A stretch of 64,000 bases of DNA from Euborellia annulipes (Eukaryota > Arthropoda > Insecta > Dermaptera > Anisolabididae): the NCBI GenBank assembly GCA_023213315.1, contig JAKCPI010000924.1, positions 79,820 through 143,819 of the forward strand, in the 5' to 3' direction. This document shows, one piece after another, positions 33,601-38,816 of this stretch. The notes beneath the pieces are model-generated. The model searched no databases. It was not told the DNA's origin and saw nothing but the letters and a program-made list of their open reading frames with translations. Every line of letters starts with the position of its first letter. Position 1 is the first letter of the stretch. Both the position numbers and the translations under genes were made by a program.

Positions 33601-34763
33601 CACACAACTTTTTCTTACCTATCGAAAGTTGTGTTTTGTGCTTGTCACACCAGATTTTTTTTGTCGAAGTATATTTAGTTTCCGTCGATATATTAGAATT
33701 CAAGATATAAACATGAGAAAATATTTATATTTTAATACCATGGCAACCATATCTCCTAACTTTCCAATAAAGTTCAATAAATTAAGAGTAGTGTGCTTCA
33801 AAAGATTTCATTGGCATATTGAGAATATACATTTTAAAGAGCATCTAAAAAATAATAGATTTATAAATCAAAATCGTTGGAGCGAATTTTGAGAAAATCG
33901 AAAAAACTGAAAAATTACATCAGTAAAGTACTAGTACTCTTTGGTCTATTTTGTTCAAAAGCTTCGTGTCACGTCCCAGGGGGGTTCCTAACTTAAATAT
34001 AAAATTTCAACCTCCTTTCTCTTTTCGTTCTTGAGATATTTTGTTCACAGACACGCACACACACAGACAGACAGACAGACCTTGTCGCGAAAACCATTTT
34101 TTTGGATTCAGGGGTACTCAAAAAATGTATATGACATATACATATAGTTAAGAGAAAGTAAAAAATATTTTAATTTTGCCGATCTTAAAATTAATATTTA
34201 ATTATTAAAAAAATTTAAAAAATTCACCTTTGAAATTTTTAATATCGGTCTCAAAAGGGTAATTAATTCCCTGATATATATCCAAAACAGAAGACTCGAA
34301 TCAAGAAGGGACTAGTTTTATTTTAATATTTGGATTTAAAATCCATCCTACTATATCTCGATTTTAGAGTAAAAAAAGAAAATATTTTGAGCTCCTACAT
34401 TTTTTAATCTGTTTGATGATGAGTGAGTGGTAAATGGAAAAAATGCACAAGTCGAAAAGGAGAAAAGTTAAGATTCGATGCAGGACTAACTTACACTGCA
34501 TTGAAAAGGGTGAAATCCAATTATTTATGTTTGATGTTTGATAATTTTTGGATCAAACAGATAACAAATATTAATTTTGAAAAAACATAAAAAATCATTA
34601 ATTTGAAAAAAAAAAAGTATAAATGTTGGTGCAAATTAAATACCTGATCTGTCTCCAGAGAAAGGTTTGGATGGGTATCGGGAGCGCTTGATCGTTGAAG
34701 CTGTCATCCAGAGATCCCTTGCGTCGCATGGTTTGTTGTCGATGTTCCGAAACAACCATTTGC
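1..34763 (-). CDS. unc80: unc80: UNC80 homologue, NALCN channel-complex scaffold (3' end off the window)
   Basis: UNC80 is a very large alpha-helical repeat protein that, with UNC79, holds and localises the NALCN sodium-leak channel in neuronal membranes. I assembled 44 coding exons, read right to left, all with GT-AG borders and matching phases; they are listed in six block entries. Collinear matches to the family run from PIQTFLWRQ near the N-terminus through FDVAVLRCL-, IKEAHGGVFRRVALS-, ECAHFVHLCNKG-, FRYQIWPRMEEGAQ-, FLNVLNGALILHSED- and EEKPLKAIDFCYH-type segments. The match stops about three quarters along the protein, so the C-terminus lies left of base 1. Introns range from about 50 bp to 5.8 kb, and the large ones are packed with mobile elements. 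The start I prefer is the ATG at 34759 (MVVSEHRQQ), just inside exon 1. Identity is very sure; single exon edges may be off by a few bases. Confidence 0.97.
37..180. repeat. MITE fragment, GTTAACGTCGC family
   Basis: This segment contains GTTAACGTCGCTGTTAAAAC and ends near a TTAGAGAACAGACCTG terminus. The same motifs recur, mostly inverted, in the larger copy at about 4487-4927, so this is a short member of that family, next to an unc80 exon. Confidence 0.6.
245..5530 (-). CDS. unc80: unc80 coding exons 38-44 (gene continues past the left edge)
   Basis: Exons in order of translation: 5530-5390, 5308-5004, 3946-3717, 3653-3458, 2186-1968, 640-495, 422-245. Conserved pieces are YVRDFYFFKR and LPSFPRKALEA (5308 exon), FLNVLNGALILHSEDACLLR (3946 exon), YLLIMPTLLQLYSNH (3653 exon), REEKPLKAIDFCYHDD (2186 exon) and LEAILPCYMQQIQ (640 exon). 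The 422 exon is a hydrophilic, Ser/Asp-rich linker and ends with a GAG|GTAAAT donor. A possible further acceptor near 25-40 could start the next exon, but too little is visible to call it. Confidence 0.93.
968..1174. repeat. foldback element with eroded hammerhead arms
   Basis: A 207-bp near-perfect inverted repeat. The left arm begins TTGGATACAGGAGACATAGC and the right arm ends with its complement. The centre contains GACGTTTCGGTCGCC and its inverse, the 3' half of a hammerhead core, but the CUGANGA half has been lost from both arms. It lies in the 641-1967 unc80 intron; the rest of that intron shows nothing recognisable. Confidence 0.75.
2689..3229. mobile_element. hammerhead-bearing foldback element, about 541 bp
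   Basis: The arms are complementary over most of their length: outer ATTCATAAGAGTAGAAAAAG against CTTTTTCTACCCTCTTATGAAT-like sequence, and inner blocks around 2800-2850 and 3065-3110. The left arm carries an intact minus-strand hammerhead core (2757-2789). The right arm carries the mirror copy near 3118-3152 with CUAAAGA instead of CUGANGA, so it is probably inactive. It lies in the unc80 intron 2187-3457. Confidence 0.8.
2757..2789 (-). ncRNA. hammerhead ribozyme motif, intact core
   Basis: On the minus strand the order is CUGAAGA, stem II (GGUUC/GAACC, 5 bp), GAAA, the palindromic stem III ACGU and cleavage base C. Stem I is formed by CUACAACU before the core and AGCUGUGUGG after it, with one internal mismatch. 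All invariant core positions (C3 U4 G5 A6 N7 G8 A9; G12 A13 A14; U16.1 H17) are present. The four-base stem III would work only as a dimer, as in Penelope-type hammerheads. Confidence 0.8.
4196..4330 (+). repeat. tRNA-derived SINE, family 2 (diverged)
   Basis: It has a degenerate tRNA-like head (GGGTAGTTGCTCAGAGATAG... then GGGTCGAATTCCC, resembling A and B boxes) followed by the family-2 tail AATTGAATTGGCTACCAATC. It lies in unc80 intron 3947-5003. Confidence 0.55.
4487..4927. repeat. MITE, GTTAACGTCGC family, about 440 bp
   Basis: The termini resemble each other in inverted orientation (CTCTTAAAAACAGACG on the left, CTTAGAGAATAGACCTG on the right). Internally it repeats the unit TTTTAACAGCGACGTTAACA at least twice, and many short GTTAA/TTAAC modules suggest local amplification. 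It shares these units with 37-180. Confidence 0.6.
5897..6159. repeat. foldback element, about 263 bp
   Basis: The left arm ATATTGCCTGCTGAGAATCA and the right arm TGATTCTTAGCAGGCGATAT are complementary over about 50 bp with mismatches. The AT-rich middle has an incidental short ORF. It lies in the unc80 intron 5531-6573, just left of a hammerhead motif. Confidence 0.65.
6307..6341 (+). ncRNA. hammerhead ribozyme motif with weak stem II
   Basis: The core reads CUGAAGA ... GAAACGUC on the plus strand. Stem I is supported by CCAAUAA before and UUAUUCUGG after (5 bp, a two-base bulge, then CC/GG). Stem II is only about 3 bp (GGU/GCC) around a long A-rich loop, so activity is less certain than for the better copies. 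Confidence 0.6.
6377..6475. repeat. palindromic MITE, family P copy
   Basis: An imperfect palindrome of about 95 bp of the dispersed family P (see 41347-41446). This copy keeps CACAGCACACAACTTG... and ...GTTCTGTGCTTGTCCTACCAGA, followed by TTTTTTTGTGTCGAGATATA. The left terminus is eroded. Confidence 0.65.
6574..10022 (-). CDS. unc80: unc80 coding exons 28-37
   Basis: Exons in order of translation: 10022-9789, 9718-9599, 9421-9302, 9186-9019, 8957-8710, 8229-8022, 7938-7752, 7687-7455, 7015-6767, 6706-6574. The 9718 exon is rich in Cys and His (CSHQSFCHPFCHRRHMRACS), matching the Cys/His-rich stretch of the vertebrate protein. The 8957 exon has TWELLLESSQEVAAAAAALF, the 8229 exon LWKFRYQIWPRMEEGAQ and the 7938 exon ERENFLITTIPITVQAAYEP. 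The 7687 exon is Gly/Pro-rich and then hydrophobic. The 7015 exon carries LYNYIIGYVMFYVRSPQEDG. All follow the expected order. Confidence 0.95.
7016..7454. other. unc80 intron with no recognisable element
   Basis: AT-rich intron of 439 bp. I see no inverted repeat, tandem repeat or coding similarity. Confidence 0.6.
8339..8432. repeat. palindromic MITE, family P copy
   Basis: Same family as 41347-41446, starting AAAATCTGGTGTGATG and ending CATCACACCATATTTTTTGTGT, in opposite internal orientation. It lies in the unc80 intron 8230-8709. Confidence 0.65.
10115..10615. mobile_element. pogo/Tigger-like MITE, about 501 bp
   Basis: The ends are complementary and begin CAGTATAACCTCTCTTACCC on the left, matched by a right end terminating AAGAAGGGTTCTACTG, with TA on both sides as expected for the Tc1/mariner/pogo superfamily. 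Repeated ATTATCCGG and GGTCTCTGA-type subterminal motifs resemble pogo-class ends. There is no transposase ORF, so it is non-autonomous. It sits in the unc80 intron 10023-10775. Confidence 0.7.
10776..14025 (-). CDS. unc80: unc80 coding exons 21-27
   Basis: Exons in order of translation: 14025-13857, 13204-13095, 13012-12822, 12753-12529, 11632-11497, 11432-11160, 11093-10776. Conserved segments: FSFLLETCPPGTVPDPHLLA (13012 exon), LLECAHFVHLCNKGQWPAWM (12753 exon), DDEEDFLDE (11632 exon), PMALRLVACILLLEITAFLR (11432 exon) and SERKISFVLHEPDNESE (11093 exon). A mariner relic fills the 11633-12528 intron and its right end stops about 23 bp from the 12529 exon border. Confidence 0.95.
11679..12505 (-). 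mobile_element. mariner relic with triplicated catalytic-motif segment
   Basis: The ends match mariner terminal repeats (TTGTGTTGTTCGGAAA on the left, the complement TTGGGTTGTTCGGAAA on the right). On the minus strand a decayed transposase C-terminus is readable: PPYSPYLAPSEYYLF (the mariner catalytic-D neighbourhood), then RSSEEVKNHLDQFFASKEQ and FYEHVVMLLPERWQKVLDPN. Stops and frameshifts interrupt it and the N-terminal part is deleted. The stretch carrying the PPYSP motif occurs three times in tandem. The element fills most of the unc80 intron 11633-12528. Confidence 0.85.
11861..12262. repeat. three-copy tandem repeat, period 137 bp
   Basis: The unit begins TTTTTGACCTCTTCACTTGA at 11861, 11998 and 12135, giving two identical 137-bp spacings. 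Copies are almost identical over the unit. It is internal to the mariner relic and includes the segment encoding PPYSPYLAPSEYYLF. Confidence 0.9.
13281..13665. mobile_element. hammerhead-type foldback element, about 385 bp, both cores mutated
   Basis: The left end AATGGTGATGGAGTCAGG and the right end CCTGACCACATCACCATT are complementary, and the arms continue through GACGATATCAGCCAAA and its inverse. The left arm (minus) has CUGAAGA and GAAACGUG, which lacks a permitted cleavage base. The right arm (plus) has CAGAAGA and GUAACGUC. Both ribozymes are therefore predicted dead. It lies in unc80 intron 13205-13856. Confidence 0.8.
14168..14262 (-). repeat. tRNA-derived SINE family 2 fragment
   Basis: On the minus strand it reads CCCTCGAGCCTTGGTGGAGTGGTAAGCGTGCTTGCC, a tRNA-like head, followed by degenerate B-box sequence. 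It lies in the unc80 intron 14026-14343. Confidence 0.5.
14344..18178 (-). CDS. unc80: unc80 coding exons 13-20
   Basis: Exons in order of translation: 18178-18040, 17887-17702, 17637-17390, 15636-15398, 15321-15125, 15052-14904, 14758-14644, 14515-14344. The 17637 exon starts SVHYAAMRPEVCC and carries a leucine-rich helix. The 15636 exon reads GCPHGCADGQRGPPADF, and the 15321/15052 exons carry MANIFKTLVTKLVK and YIKEAHGGVFRRVALSGLLD, strongly conserved in UNC80. The intron between exons 12 and 13 (18179-23964, 5.8 kb) is the longest of the gene. The 15637-17389 intron contains a homopolymer block. Confidence 0.94.
15770..16080. repeat. AT-rich imperfect inverted repeat
   Basis: ATAGATAAATAAATAACACT near 15830-15850 pairs with a near-complement near 16012-16032, and flanking TAATTATATTATCAT-type sequence is also mirrored. 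It is probably a diverged MITE. It lies in the unc80 intron 15637-17389, which otherwise holds AT-rich sequence and the block at 16864-17053. Confidence 0.45.
16864..17053. repeat. homopolymer block (poly-G, poly-A, poly-C, poly-G, poly-C)
   Basis: Successive runs of G, A/T, A, C, G and C occupy about 190 bp. It starts after a GGGGCGCCGGAAGGATTTGA segment that resembles the end of a mobile element. The composition is extreme for this window, and part of it may be a sequencing or consensus artefact. Confidence 0.7.
18453..18545 (-). repeat. tRNA-derived SINE family 2 copy
   Basis: On the minus strand it begins GGGCCCTCGGGCCTTGGTGT and continues AGTGGTTAGCCATTG, with A-box-like spacing, then the family-2 body ATTGGCTGCCAATCC. 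It is diverged and lies in the long unc80 intron. Confidence 0.6.
18877..19065 (-). pseudogene. metzincin-like metalloprotease exon fragment inside an unc80 intron
   Basis: On the minus strand a 62-codon open stretch ends at TGA (18877-18879). It contains IHEMGHLCMLLGISHKHKP followed by PGDPENVEFGGCC. HEMGH is the zinc-binding HExxH motif. In the usual metzincin motif the Gly and third His follow at fixed spacing; here three extra residues separate HExxH from LGISH. A possible AAG acceptor lies at the upstream end. It may be a remnant, or the last exon of a nested gene whose other exons I cannot find. No other metalloprotease sequence was seen in the 18179-23964 intron. Confidence 0.5.
19215..19247 (-). 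ncRNA. hammerhead ribozyme motif, intact core
   Basis: Minus strand: CUGAUGA, stem II around a GAUAG loop (GUUCGU/ACGACC with one mismatch), GAAA, ACGU, C. Stem I is six perfect pairs, UUUGCC before and GGCAAA after the core. Confidence 0.75.
19668..19700 (+). ncRNA. hammerhead ribozyme motif with AUAU stem III
   Basis: Plus strand: CUGAUGA, a short stem II (GGU/ACC at its base), GAAA followed by UAUC. The palindromic stem III has changed from ACGU to AUAU, keeping self-complementarity. Stem I is UUUCCC with GGCAAA (one mismatch). Partner of the 19215 motif. Confidence 0.6.
21475..21730. repeat. dispersed repeat, family S copy
   Basis: It contains ATTTTAAAGAGTATCTAAAA, GAATTTTGAGAAAATCGAAA and AGTAAAGTACTAGTACTTTT. 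The same order of blocks recurs at about 33800-34165 and, inverted and partly duplicated, at about 53760-54170. Confidence 0.6.
22271..22396. repeat. short palindrome derived from a foldback element
   Basis: AAGAAAGACTTATTTTAGCC pairs with a right-hand near-complement ending AAGTCTTTCTATTTATT. The centre GTCGACGTATAGTCCCCGAAACATCGAC is a collapsed hammerhead region without CUGANGA. It lies in the long unc80 intron. A poly-A tract (about 21924-21947) and SINE-poor AT sequence surround it. Confidence 0.6.
23965..27913 (-). CDS. unc80: unc80 coding exons 7-12
   Basis: Exons in order of translation: 27913-27767, 27705-27569, 27202-27026, 26969-26794, 25854-25664, 24122-23965. The 27202-27026 exon contains ATFLDVAVLRCLFISQW, a hallmark of the family. 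The flanking exons are Ser-, Glu- and Arg-rich linkers, as in other UNC80 proteins. The end of the 26969 exon (G) and the start of the 25854 exon (AA) make a Glu codon, supporting the junction. Introns hold a full-length SINE (27246-27518), a palindromic MITE (26178-26275) and two foldback elements (24255-24692, 24959-25346). Confidence 0.92.
24255..24692. mobile_element. foldback element with one hammerhead-like arm
   Basis: The outer arms GTAAAAGAGAGCAGGAGGTT and their complement are nearly perfect, continuing through GTGCAGAGCAAGAAATAATT. The left arm (minus, about 24371-24400) has CUGAUGA and a fine stem II (GGUCC... and GGACC-type) but GAAACUGA instead of GAAACGUC, so the cleavage triplet is lost. 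The right arm lacks the core. It lies in unc80 intron 24123-25663. Confidence 0.75.
24893..24925 (+). repeat. SINE family 1 tail fragment
   Basis: GGGGGTCCAGGCATTTTTAT and TTAAGCCATTT match the inverse or tail of SINE family 1. It lies just outside the foldback at 24959-25346. Confidence 0.45.
25030..25064 (-). ncRNA. hammerhead ribozyme motif, intact core, 7-bp stem II
   Basis: Minus strand: CUGAGGA, stem II GGUCUAU/AUAGACC (7 perfect pairs, AAUAA loop), GAAA, ACGU, C. Stem I: UGGA/UCCG next to the core, then an internal loop, then CAAU/AUUG. Among the strongest copies. Confidence 0.85.
25241..25275 (+). ncRNA. hammerhead ribozyme motif, intact core, 7-bp stem II
   Basis: Plus strand: CUGAGGA, stem II GGUUUAU/AUAGAUC (7 pairs with wobbles), GAAA, ACGU, C. 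Differences from its partner at 25030 keep pairing by G-U wobble. Stem I matches its partner (UGGA/UCCG, loop, CCAAU/AUUGG). Confidence 0.85.
26178..26275. repeat. palindromic MITE, family P copy
   Basis: It begins AAATCTGGTGTGACTGGTCG and ends GTCAAACCAGATTTTTTGTG. A GC-rich stretch (26070-26160) lies directly to its left and differs sharply in composition from the intron. A diverged family-S-like segment with AAGAGAAAGTAAAAAATT follows at 26345. Confidence 0.7.
27246..27518 (-). mobile_element. tRNA-derived SINE, family 1, full length
   Basis: Read on the minus strand: a tRNA-like head (GCCCTCGGTCTTAGTGTAAT..., B box GGTTCGGATCC-like), the body TTATTTAAGCCATTTG and CTTAAATAAGAATGCCTGGA, a microsatellite, a TATATGGCC segment, a GTGTGTGTAAGTGTGAGTG stretch and a poly-A tail. 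The insertion is flanked by TTTATAAATGTT on both sides, a target-site duplication that shows L1-type retroposition. It lies in unc80 intron 27203-27568. Confidence 0.85.
28025..28536. repeat. foldback element, about 512 bp, with a 91-codon ORF in the loop
   Basis: The arms of about 140 bp are complementary: CATAATTATCCGCCGTTTAT on the left and the inverse ending GCGGATAATTATG on the right, with further blocks such as GAAAAATATTCTTCCC and ATTTTCGACACGC. The loop contains a minus-strand ORF (28167-28442) with no recognised domain. It lies in unc80 intron 27914-28579. Confidence 0.75.
28580..34763 (-). CDS. unc80: unc80 coding exons 1-6 (N-terminus)
   Basis: Exons in order of translation: 34763-34644, 33478-33430 (49 bp), 30322-30177, 29230-29065, 28997-28760, 28701-28580. 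Exon 1 carries PIQTFLWRQ. The AG left over at its end plus the first T of exon 2 gives Ser, and exon 2 continues PFIRPKLGKLHEASCL, the most conserved N-terminal block of the family. Exon 3 reads SFEKVLVQN...FGLSPSLSEAIQS...LIQAAFPHVMHCAASLL. Exon 4 has TKMLYTLHW and exon 5 FVYLFAPISHHLKESD; both align with the vertebrate protein. Exon 6 is a serine- and acid-rich linker. Confidence 0.93.
29296..29860. repeat. diverged inverted-repeat material with eroded hammerhead
   Basis: From GCGGCCCATACACACACAGT there are several mirrored AACTGTACAGTT and CTGAGGAAACTGCGCAG modules. Near 29824-29862 a minus-strand CUGAAGA with stem II (GGCC/GGCC) is followed by AUAAC instead of GAAAC, so this hammerhead copy is dead. 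It lies in unc80 intron 29231-30176. Confidence 0.45.
32265..32478. mobile_element. small hammerhead-type foldback element
   Basis: TGTGTTTTGTTTGTC... and AAGGGCTCTTGGC... in the left half are mirrored by GCCAAGAGCCC and AATAAAACACATATCC in the right half. The left arm (minus) has CUGUUGA, a mutated core, with a good stem II and GAAACGUC. The right arm (plus) has a nearly intact core. Confidence 0.65.
32442..32474 (+). ncRNA. hammerhead-like motif, near-intact core
   Basis: Plus strand: CUGAUGA, stem II GGCCGG/UCGACC with one mismatch, GAAA then AGUC. The stem III bases AAGU are not self-complementary, and stem I is weak. It is probably a decaying copy. Confidence 0.45.
33576..33668. repeat. 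palindromic MITE, family P copy
   Basis: It begins AAAAATCTGGTGAGACTGG and ends CTTGTCACACCAGATTTTTT. Directly right, 33800-34165 is a family S copy ending in an ACAGACAGACAGACC run and AGTTAAGAGAAAGTAAAAAA. Confidence 0.7.
33800..34165. repeat. dispersed repeat, family S copy
   Basis: It shares CATTTTAAAGAGCATCTAAA, GAATTTTGAGAAAATCGAAA, GTACTAGTACTCTTTGG and the GACAGACAGACC-AGAGAAAGTAAAAA terminus with other copies (21475-21730, about 39215-39375, 46915-47045, 53615-54170). Confidence 0.6.
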
Positions 34764-34829
34764 CTAAAAAAATAATAATACGCCATCAATATGTAAATAA
34801 AAAAAATTTTCCCAGAATGAATGACGTAC

Positions 34830-35046
34830 CTGATGAAAATGTCAAAATTACATTTGTATTTAAAGGAGGCGAGAGAGATTCCAGGTAGCCAGAGAGGCTC
34901 CCGGGGCCACTCTGAGAGCAACTGGAGGCAGTTGCTTTCGGCGGGGGCGATGAATCGATCCAGGAGGGCACGGATGCTGCGCACCAGTCATCACTCCTCT
35001 CCTGTCCCACTTCAGGACATCAAAGAGCCTATCGTCTTATACACAT
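34830..35046 (-). other. candidate unc80 5' noncoding exon or GC-rich promoter-proximal block
   Basis: This block is clearly more GC-rich than its surroundings. On the minus strand it has a good donor (CAG|GTACGT at its left edge) and a possible acceptor at its right edge. Two of its frames contain long open stretches, but every frame has stops near the upstream end, and the most protein-like frame does not join exon 1 in the UNC80 frame. I therefore read it as a possible 5' untranslated exon rather than coding. A second exon-like segment upstream (36665-36869, minus, with acceptor and GTACG donor and one frame open throughout) has the same uncertain status. Confidence 0.3.
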
Positions 35047-35278
35047 CTATAACACAAAAACCAAATTATTAATATTTTTATGGAAAAGGAATAAAAATAT
35101 AATCATATGTTTGATTTATATTCTTTCTTGAAAAAAGATATATAATTTTTTATACTCTAAAATGATTTTTAATCAAACTTTTTTTATAACAGTTTTTAGA
35201 GAAGGAAATATATGAGGATCCCTTTTTATTATATCAAATATTTCGTCTTTTTTAGCACTATATACAAACGTTCCGGCA

Positions 35279-35630
35279 CAGTGGCGTAACGTATTTTAGC
35301 TGGGCCCTCCGCAACCGTTTTTTTCGCCCCAGGCGCAAGTGGGGGCCTAGGGGGCCCGGGCCCCCTACCGAAATTTTTCAAATTTATATACTTATATACT
35401 GGTATAAGGCTAATTTCTAAATTTTTGTTTGAAAAAGTGTCGCTTAAATAAAAGTAATAAAAAAATGAAATATATTAATATTTAAGCATTTTTTTTAATA
35501 AAAGTTTTGTCGGGCCCCTCGGAGCTCAGGAAAAATGATATATTATAAAAGGAAAAAATATATCATTTTTTCATGGCCTTGAAAGCCCGCCCAGCCCGCG
35601 GGATTTGCGGGGGAGAACGTTACGCCACTG
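35279..35630. mobile_element. hAT-like non-autonomous element with 8-bp target duplication
   Basis: The ends CAGTGGCGTAACG and CGTTACGCCACTG are perfect inverted repeats. Flanks are TTCCGGCA (35271-35278) and TTTCGGCA (35631-35638), an 8-bp duplication with one change. The middle has GGGGGCCTAGGGGGCCCGGG-type GC stretches. An 8-bp duplication fits the hAT superfamily. It lies upstream of unc80. Confidence 0.75.
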
Positions 35631-36035
35631 TTTCGGCAGTAAGTGCAGGATTTCATCAGTCCCGCTAAATTAAAAATCTTTTTACAAAAACAAATCTCTA
35701 TTTTCTATTATAGACTCAAGAAAATAAAATCATTGTCATCGTACATAGATAGCTGTTGTGAATGCGAACAGATTATAGTATATTAAGTGTTATTTTGTTT
35801 AAAAAAATTGTTAATTGTATATTTTAATGTGGCTAATAAAGATGCGGTCGAAATGTTCACTACTAGAGAAACCAGTGTACCCGAACGCATTCAGGACGAA
35901 CTAGTTTGTTCCAAAAAAAAAAAAAAAGAAACAGTTTGGCCTGTAGCATATATACTGTATACTTGTTGAAAGAGGTAAAAAACAAGAAGAAAATGCAGCC
36001 AATGTGGTTTCTTTATTGATATTCAGCCCACGGTT

Positions 36036-36068
36036 AACGTTTCTATCCTAGGTTTGGACCATCATCAG
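36036..36068 (-). ncRNA. hammerhead ribozyme motif with GUU cleavage triplet
   Basis: Minus strand: CUGAUGA, stem II GGUCC/GGAUA-type (last pair lost), GAAACGUU. H17 is U, which the hammerhead rule allows but which usually slows cleavage. Stem I is as in its partner but with one more mismatch next to the core. Confidence 0.55.
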
Positions 36069-36277
36069 AGCTGGGGCTGTGTCAAATAGGCATATATACT
36101 TTCCCCGAAACGGGGAGTAGAAACCCGATTCGATCCTCTCCAATATAACGAGAAGGGCATTTCAATTTTAACAATAATAGCAGTTTTTGTTATTTAAAGT
36201 GCATAAATCTCATTATTGCACATAAAGCCCTCCCGTTTCGGGGAAAGTATATATGCCTTTTTGACACAGCCCCAGCT

Positions 36278-36310
36278 CTGATGATGGTCCAAACCTAGGA
36301 TCGAAACGTC
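36278..36310 (+). ncRNA. hammerhead ribozyme motif, intact core
   Basis: Plus strand: CUGAUGA, stem II GGUCC/GGAUC (5 pairs), GAAA, ACGU, C. Stem I: GCU/AGC next to the core, a small internal loop, then CCC/GGG. Partner of 36036. Confidence 0.85.
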
Positions 36311-37470
36311 AGCCGTGGGCTGAATATCAATAAAGAAACTACATTGGCTGCATTTTCTTCTTGTTTTTTACCTCGGTGCTAATTACCCACTTTACCCTTC
36401 CGCCACCCTTGTATCCGCCAATGTTGAGTCAACATTGAGTCCGAGAAACTGTTCTCGGAATGGCTAAAAAATATCATCTTTCGGCATCTCCGAAATGTGT
36501 TTAAGAGAACTTGCCCATATTTGTTAAATAATAAAGATTTGAAAAATAATTATTCGAGCATTGAATACATGAAAGATATTTAGCCATTCAAGAGAAACCA
36601 ATACCAAATTAAACAAACATAAGTACTCAAAATAATTAAAAATGTGTGTGCTCAAAAATCGTACCTCTTTGACTGCCGAATCTTTTCCTTCATCTTCCCA
36701 ATGAATAAAAATGGGTCCTTCCAAAGGTAGGGTAGTATTGAAGGTAGTATTAATGAATAAATGTTCCGTTGGTTGTCAGTTGATTTTGGCATCTTGCATT
36801 TTTGTATACTTTCCATTCTTTTTTTAATTATTATTTGGAGAACCATTTGCAGGTGAAGAATTGCATTGGCTGTAATAAAAAAAAATAAATGTATTATGAA
36901 ATTGGGCCCAAAATTTCTCGAATGAAATGTCGTGTGGGTTGCTAGTTGGATTGTTAGATTGTACCCAAGGAATTATATCATCAAAAGGAATCAGGGTGTG
37001 TCTGGCTGGGGGAGAGTTGTAAATTAAGAGTTTTTGAAAATCGTGAAATAAAAATGCTCTCGTTTTGTTAAGCGTTCACGAATTGTCAATACAAGTGGTC
37101 CCAGAATTTAATAAAAATTGCAATTAATTAATTTTGATAATTTTTCAAGATTTATAATCAAAGAAACAGCAAAAATTATAATATAATTTGAAATCAAATT
37201 AATAAAAAAAAAAAAATTAATATGAGACCTACCTTAAAAGTATAAATGTTATTAAAATTTAGGGTTAAAAGAATGAAGCACACCAACGTTCTCTGGTGGA
37301 TTTGGACTTTATACTAGAGATTAGCCAAATTTAGGAATTTTTGCACACAAGAATAACGTAAAAATAAATATAGAAAAAATGATTATTAAGTATTAAAAAG
37401 GTTAAATGGCGGGATTCGCAATGAACTGATAATTGCCTGAAGTGGCTAAAAATAACTACAATAATCAAAT

Positions 37471-38816
37471 AATAGTCAAATTAAATATTTATTTAAAAAA
37501 AATGTTTTTTTTTTTAGTTTTGAAAGAAAAATACTAATTAATAATAAAAATAAAATATTTAGATATATAAATTCATGTATAAAATGGCTTTATAAGAATA
37601 ATAATATATGAAAAAGTAATAAATTAATATAAATTATATTTATAATTATTATCAACGATTTTTTAATTACATTATATCTATTAAATTCTGAATTTCATCC
37701 TGAACTCGAAATCTCCATTATTATATCATCAAAAGTAGTAAAAAATGAATAAATAAATGTTGAACTGATACGTCATATAAAATGCTTTATTTCTTTAAAA
37801 ATAGATAAATCGAATGGATATTATTCATTTAAATATATTAATTATATACTATAGGATAGTAGAGTATGAAAGATTTCCTTAAATTGGACGTAAATGAGGT
37901 AGAAATGACCTCCAAAAAAAAAAAAAAAATCGACATTCCTGGCTATAAAATAAATTTTTTTAAACCCTTTAGAGGTCCCTGATTGAATTCAAACTTACAC
38001 AAGTTAATTATAATTATATAAAAATGATTTTCTGAAATTTTTACTTTAATCTGAGCTCAAATAAAGAAGATATGGGAAAATTTCAAAAAATTTTCAAACG
38101 CGTTTTGCGCTCGGACTTGTTGCTTACTCACTATTCACATGTTGTTTAAGGGCCCAAGTCCGAGCGCAAAACGCGTTTGAAAATTTTTTGAAATTTTCCC
38201 ATATCTTCTTTATTTGAGCTCAGATTAAAGTAAAAATTTCAGAAAATCATTTTTATATAATTATAATTAACTTGTGTAAGTTTGAATTCAATCAGGGACC
38301 TCTAAAGGGTTTAAAAAAATTTATTTTATAGCCAGGAATGTCGATTTTTTTTTTTTTTTTGGAGGTCATTTCTACCTCATTTACGTCCAATTTAAGGAAA
38401 TCTTTCATACTCTACTATCCTATAGTATATAATTAATATATTTAAATGAATAATATCCATTCGATTTATCTATTTTTAAAGAAATAAAGCATTTTATATG
38501 ACGTATCAGTTCAACATTTATTTATTCATTTTTTACTACTTTTGATGATATAATAATGGAGATTTCGAGTTCAGGATGAAATTCAGAATTTAATAGATAT
38601 AATGTAATTAAAAAATCGTTGATAATAATTATAAATATAATTTATATTAATTTATTACTTTCTCATATATTATTATTACCATCATCTTATAAAGCCTCAT
38701 TTTATACATAAATTTATATATCTAAATATTTTATTTTTATTATTAATAAGTTTTTTCTTGCAAAACTAAAAAAAAAAAAACATTTTTTTATTAAATAAAT
38801 ATTTAATTTGACTATT
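37471..38816. repeat. 1.35-kb giant hairpin (near-perfect inverted repeat, 35-bp loop)
   Basis: The left arm 37471-38119 and the right arm 38155-38816 are complementary almost base for base, starting AATAGTCAAATTAAATATTT and ending with its inverse, and closing at GCTCGGACTTG / CAAGTCCGAGC. Differences are mainly homopolymer length and a few substitutions in the outer part. No ORF of note, no hammerhead core. It could be a giant MITE, a recent inverted duplication or a read-foldback artefact. Confidence 0.92.

Larger units (their letters stand above)
35972..36374. mobile_element. hammerhead-bearing foldback element, 403 bp
   Basis: The outer ends GAGGTAAAAAACAAGAAGAA and their complement are almost perfect; the arms run on through GCAGCCAATGTGGTTTCTTT, the hammerhead regions and CATATATACTTTCCCCGAAA. 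The left arm carries the minus copy (36036-36068) and the right arm the plus copy (36278-36310). It lies between unc80 and the next gene. Confidence 0.88.

Noticed and set aside
35033..35046. A 14-base match to a common sequencing transposase end (complement AGATGTGTATAAGA)
   Set aside because: The match stops after 14 bases and there is no other sign of a chimera; it could be chance. Raw reads would settle it.
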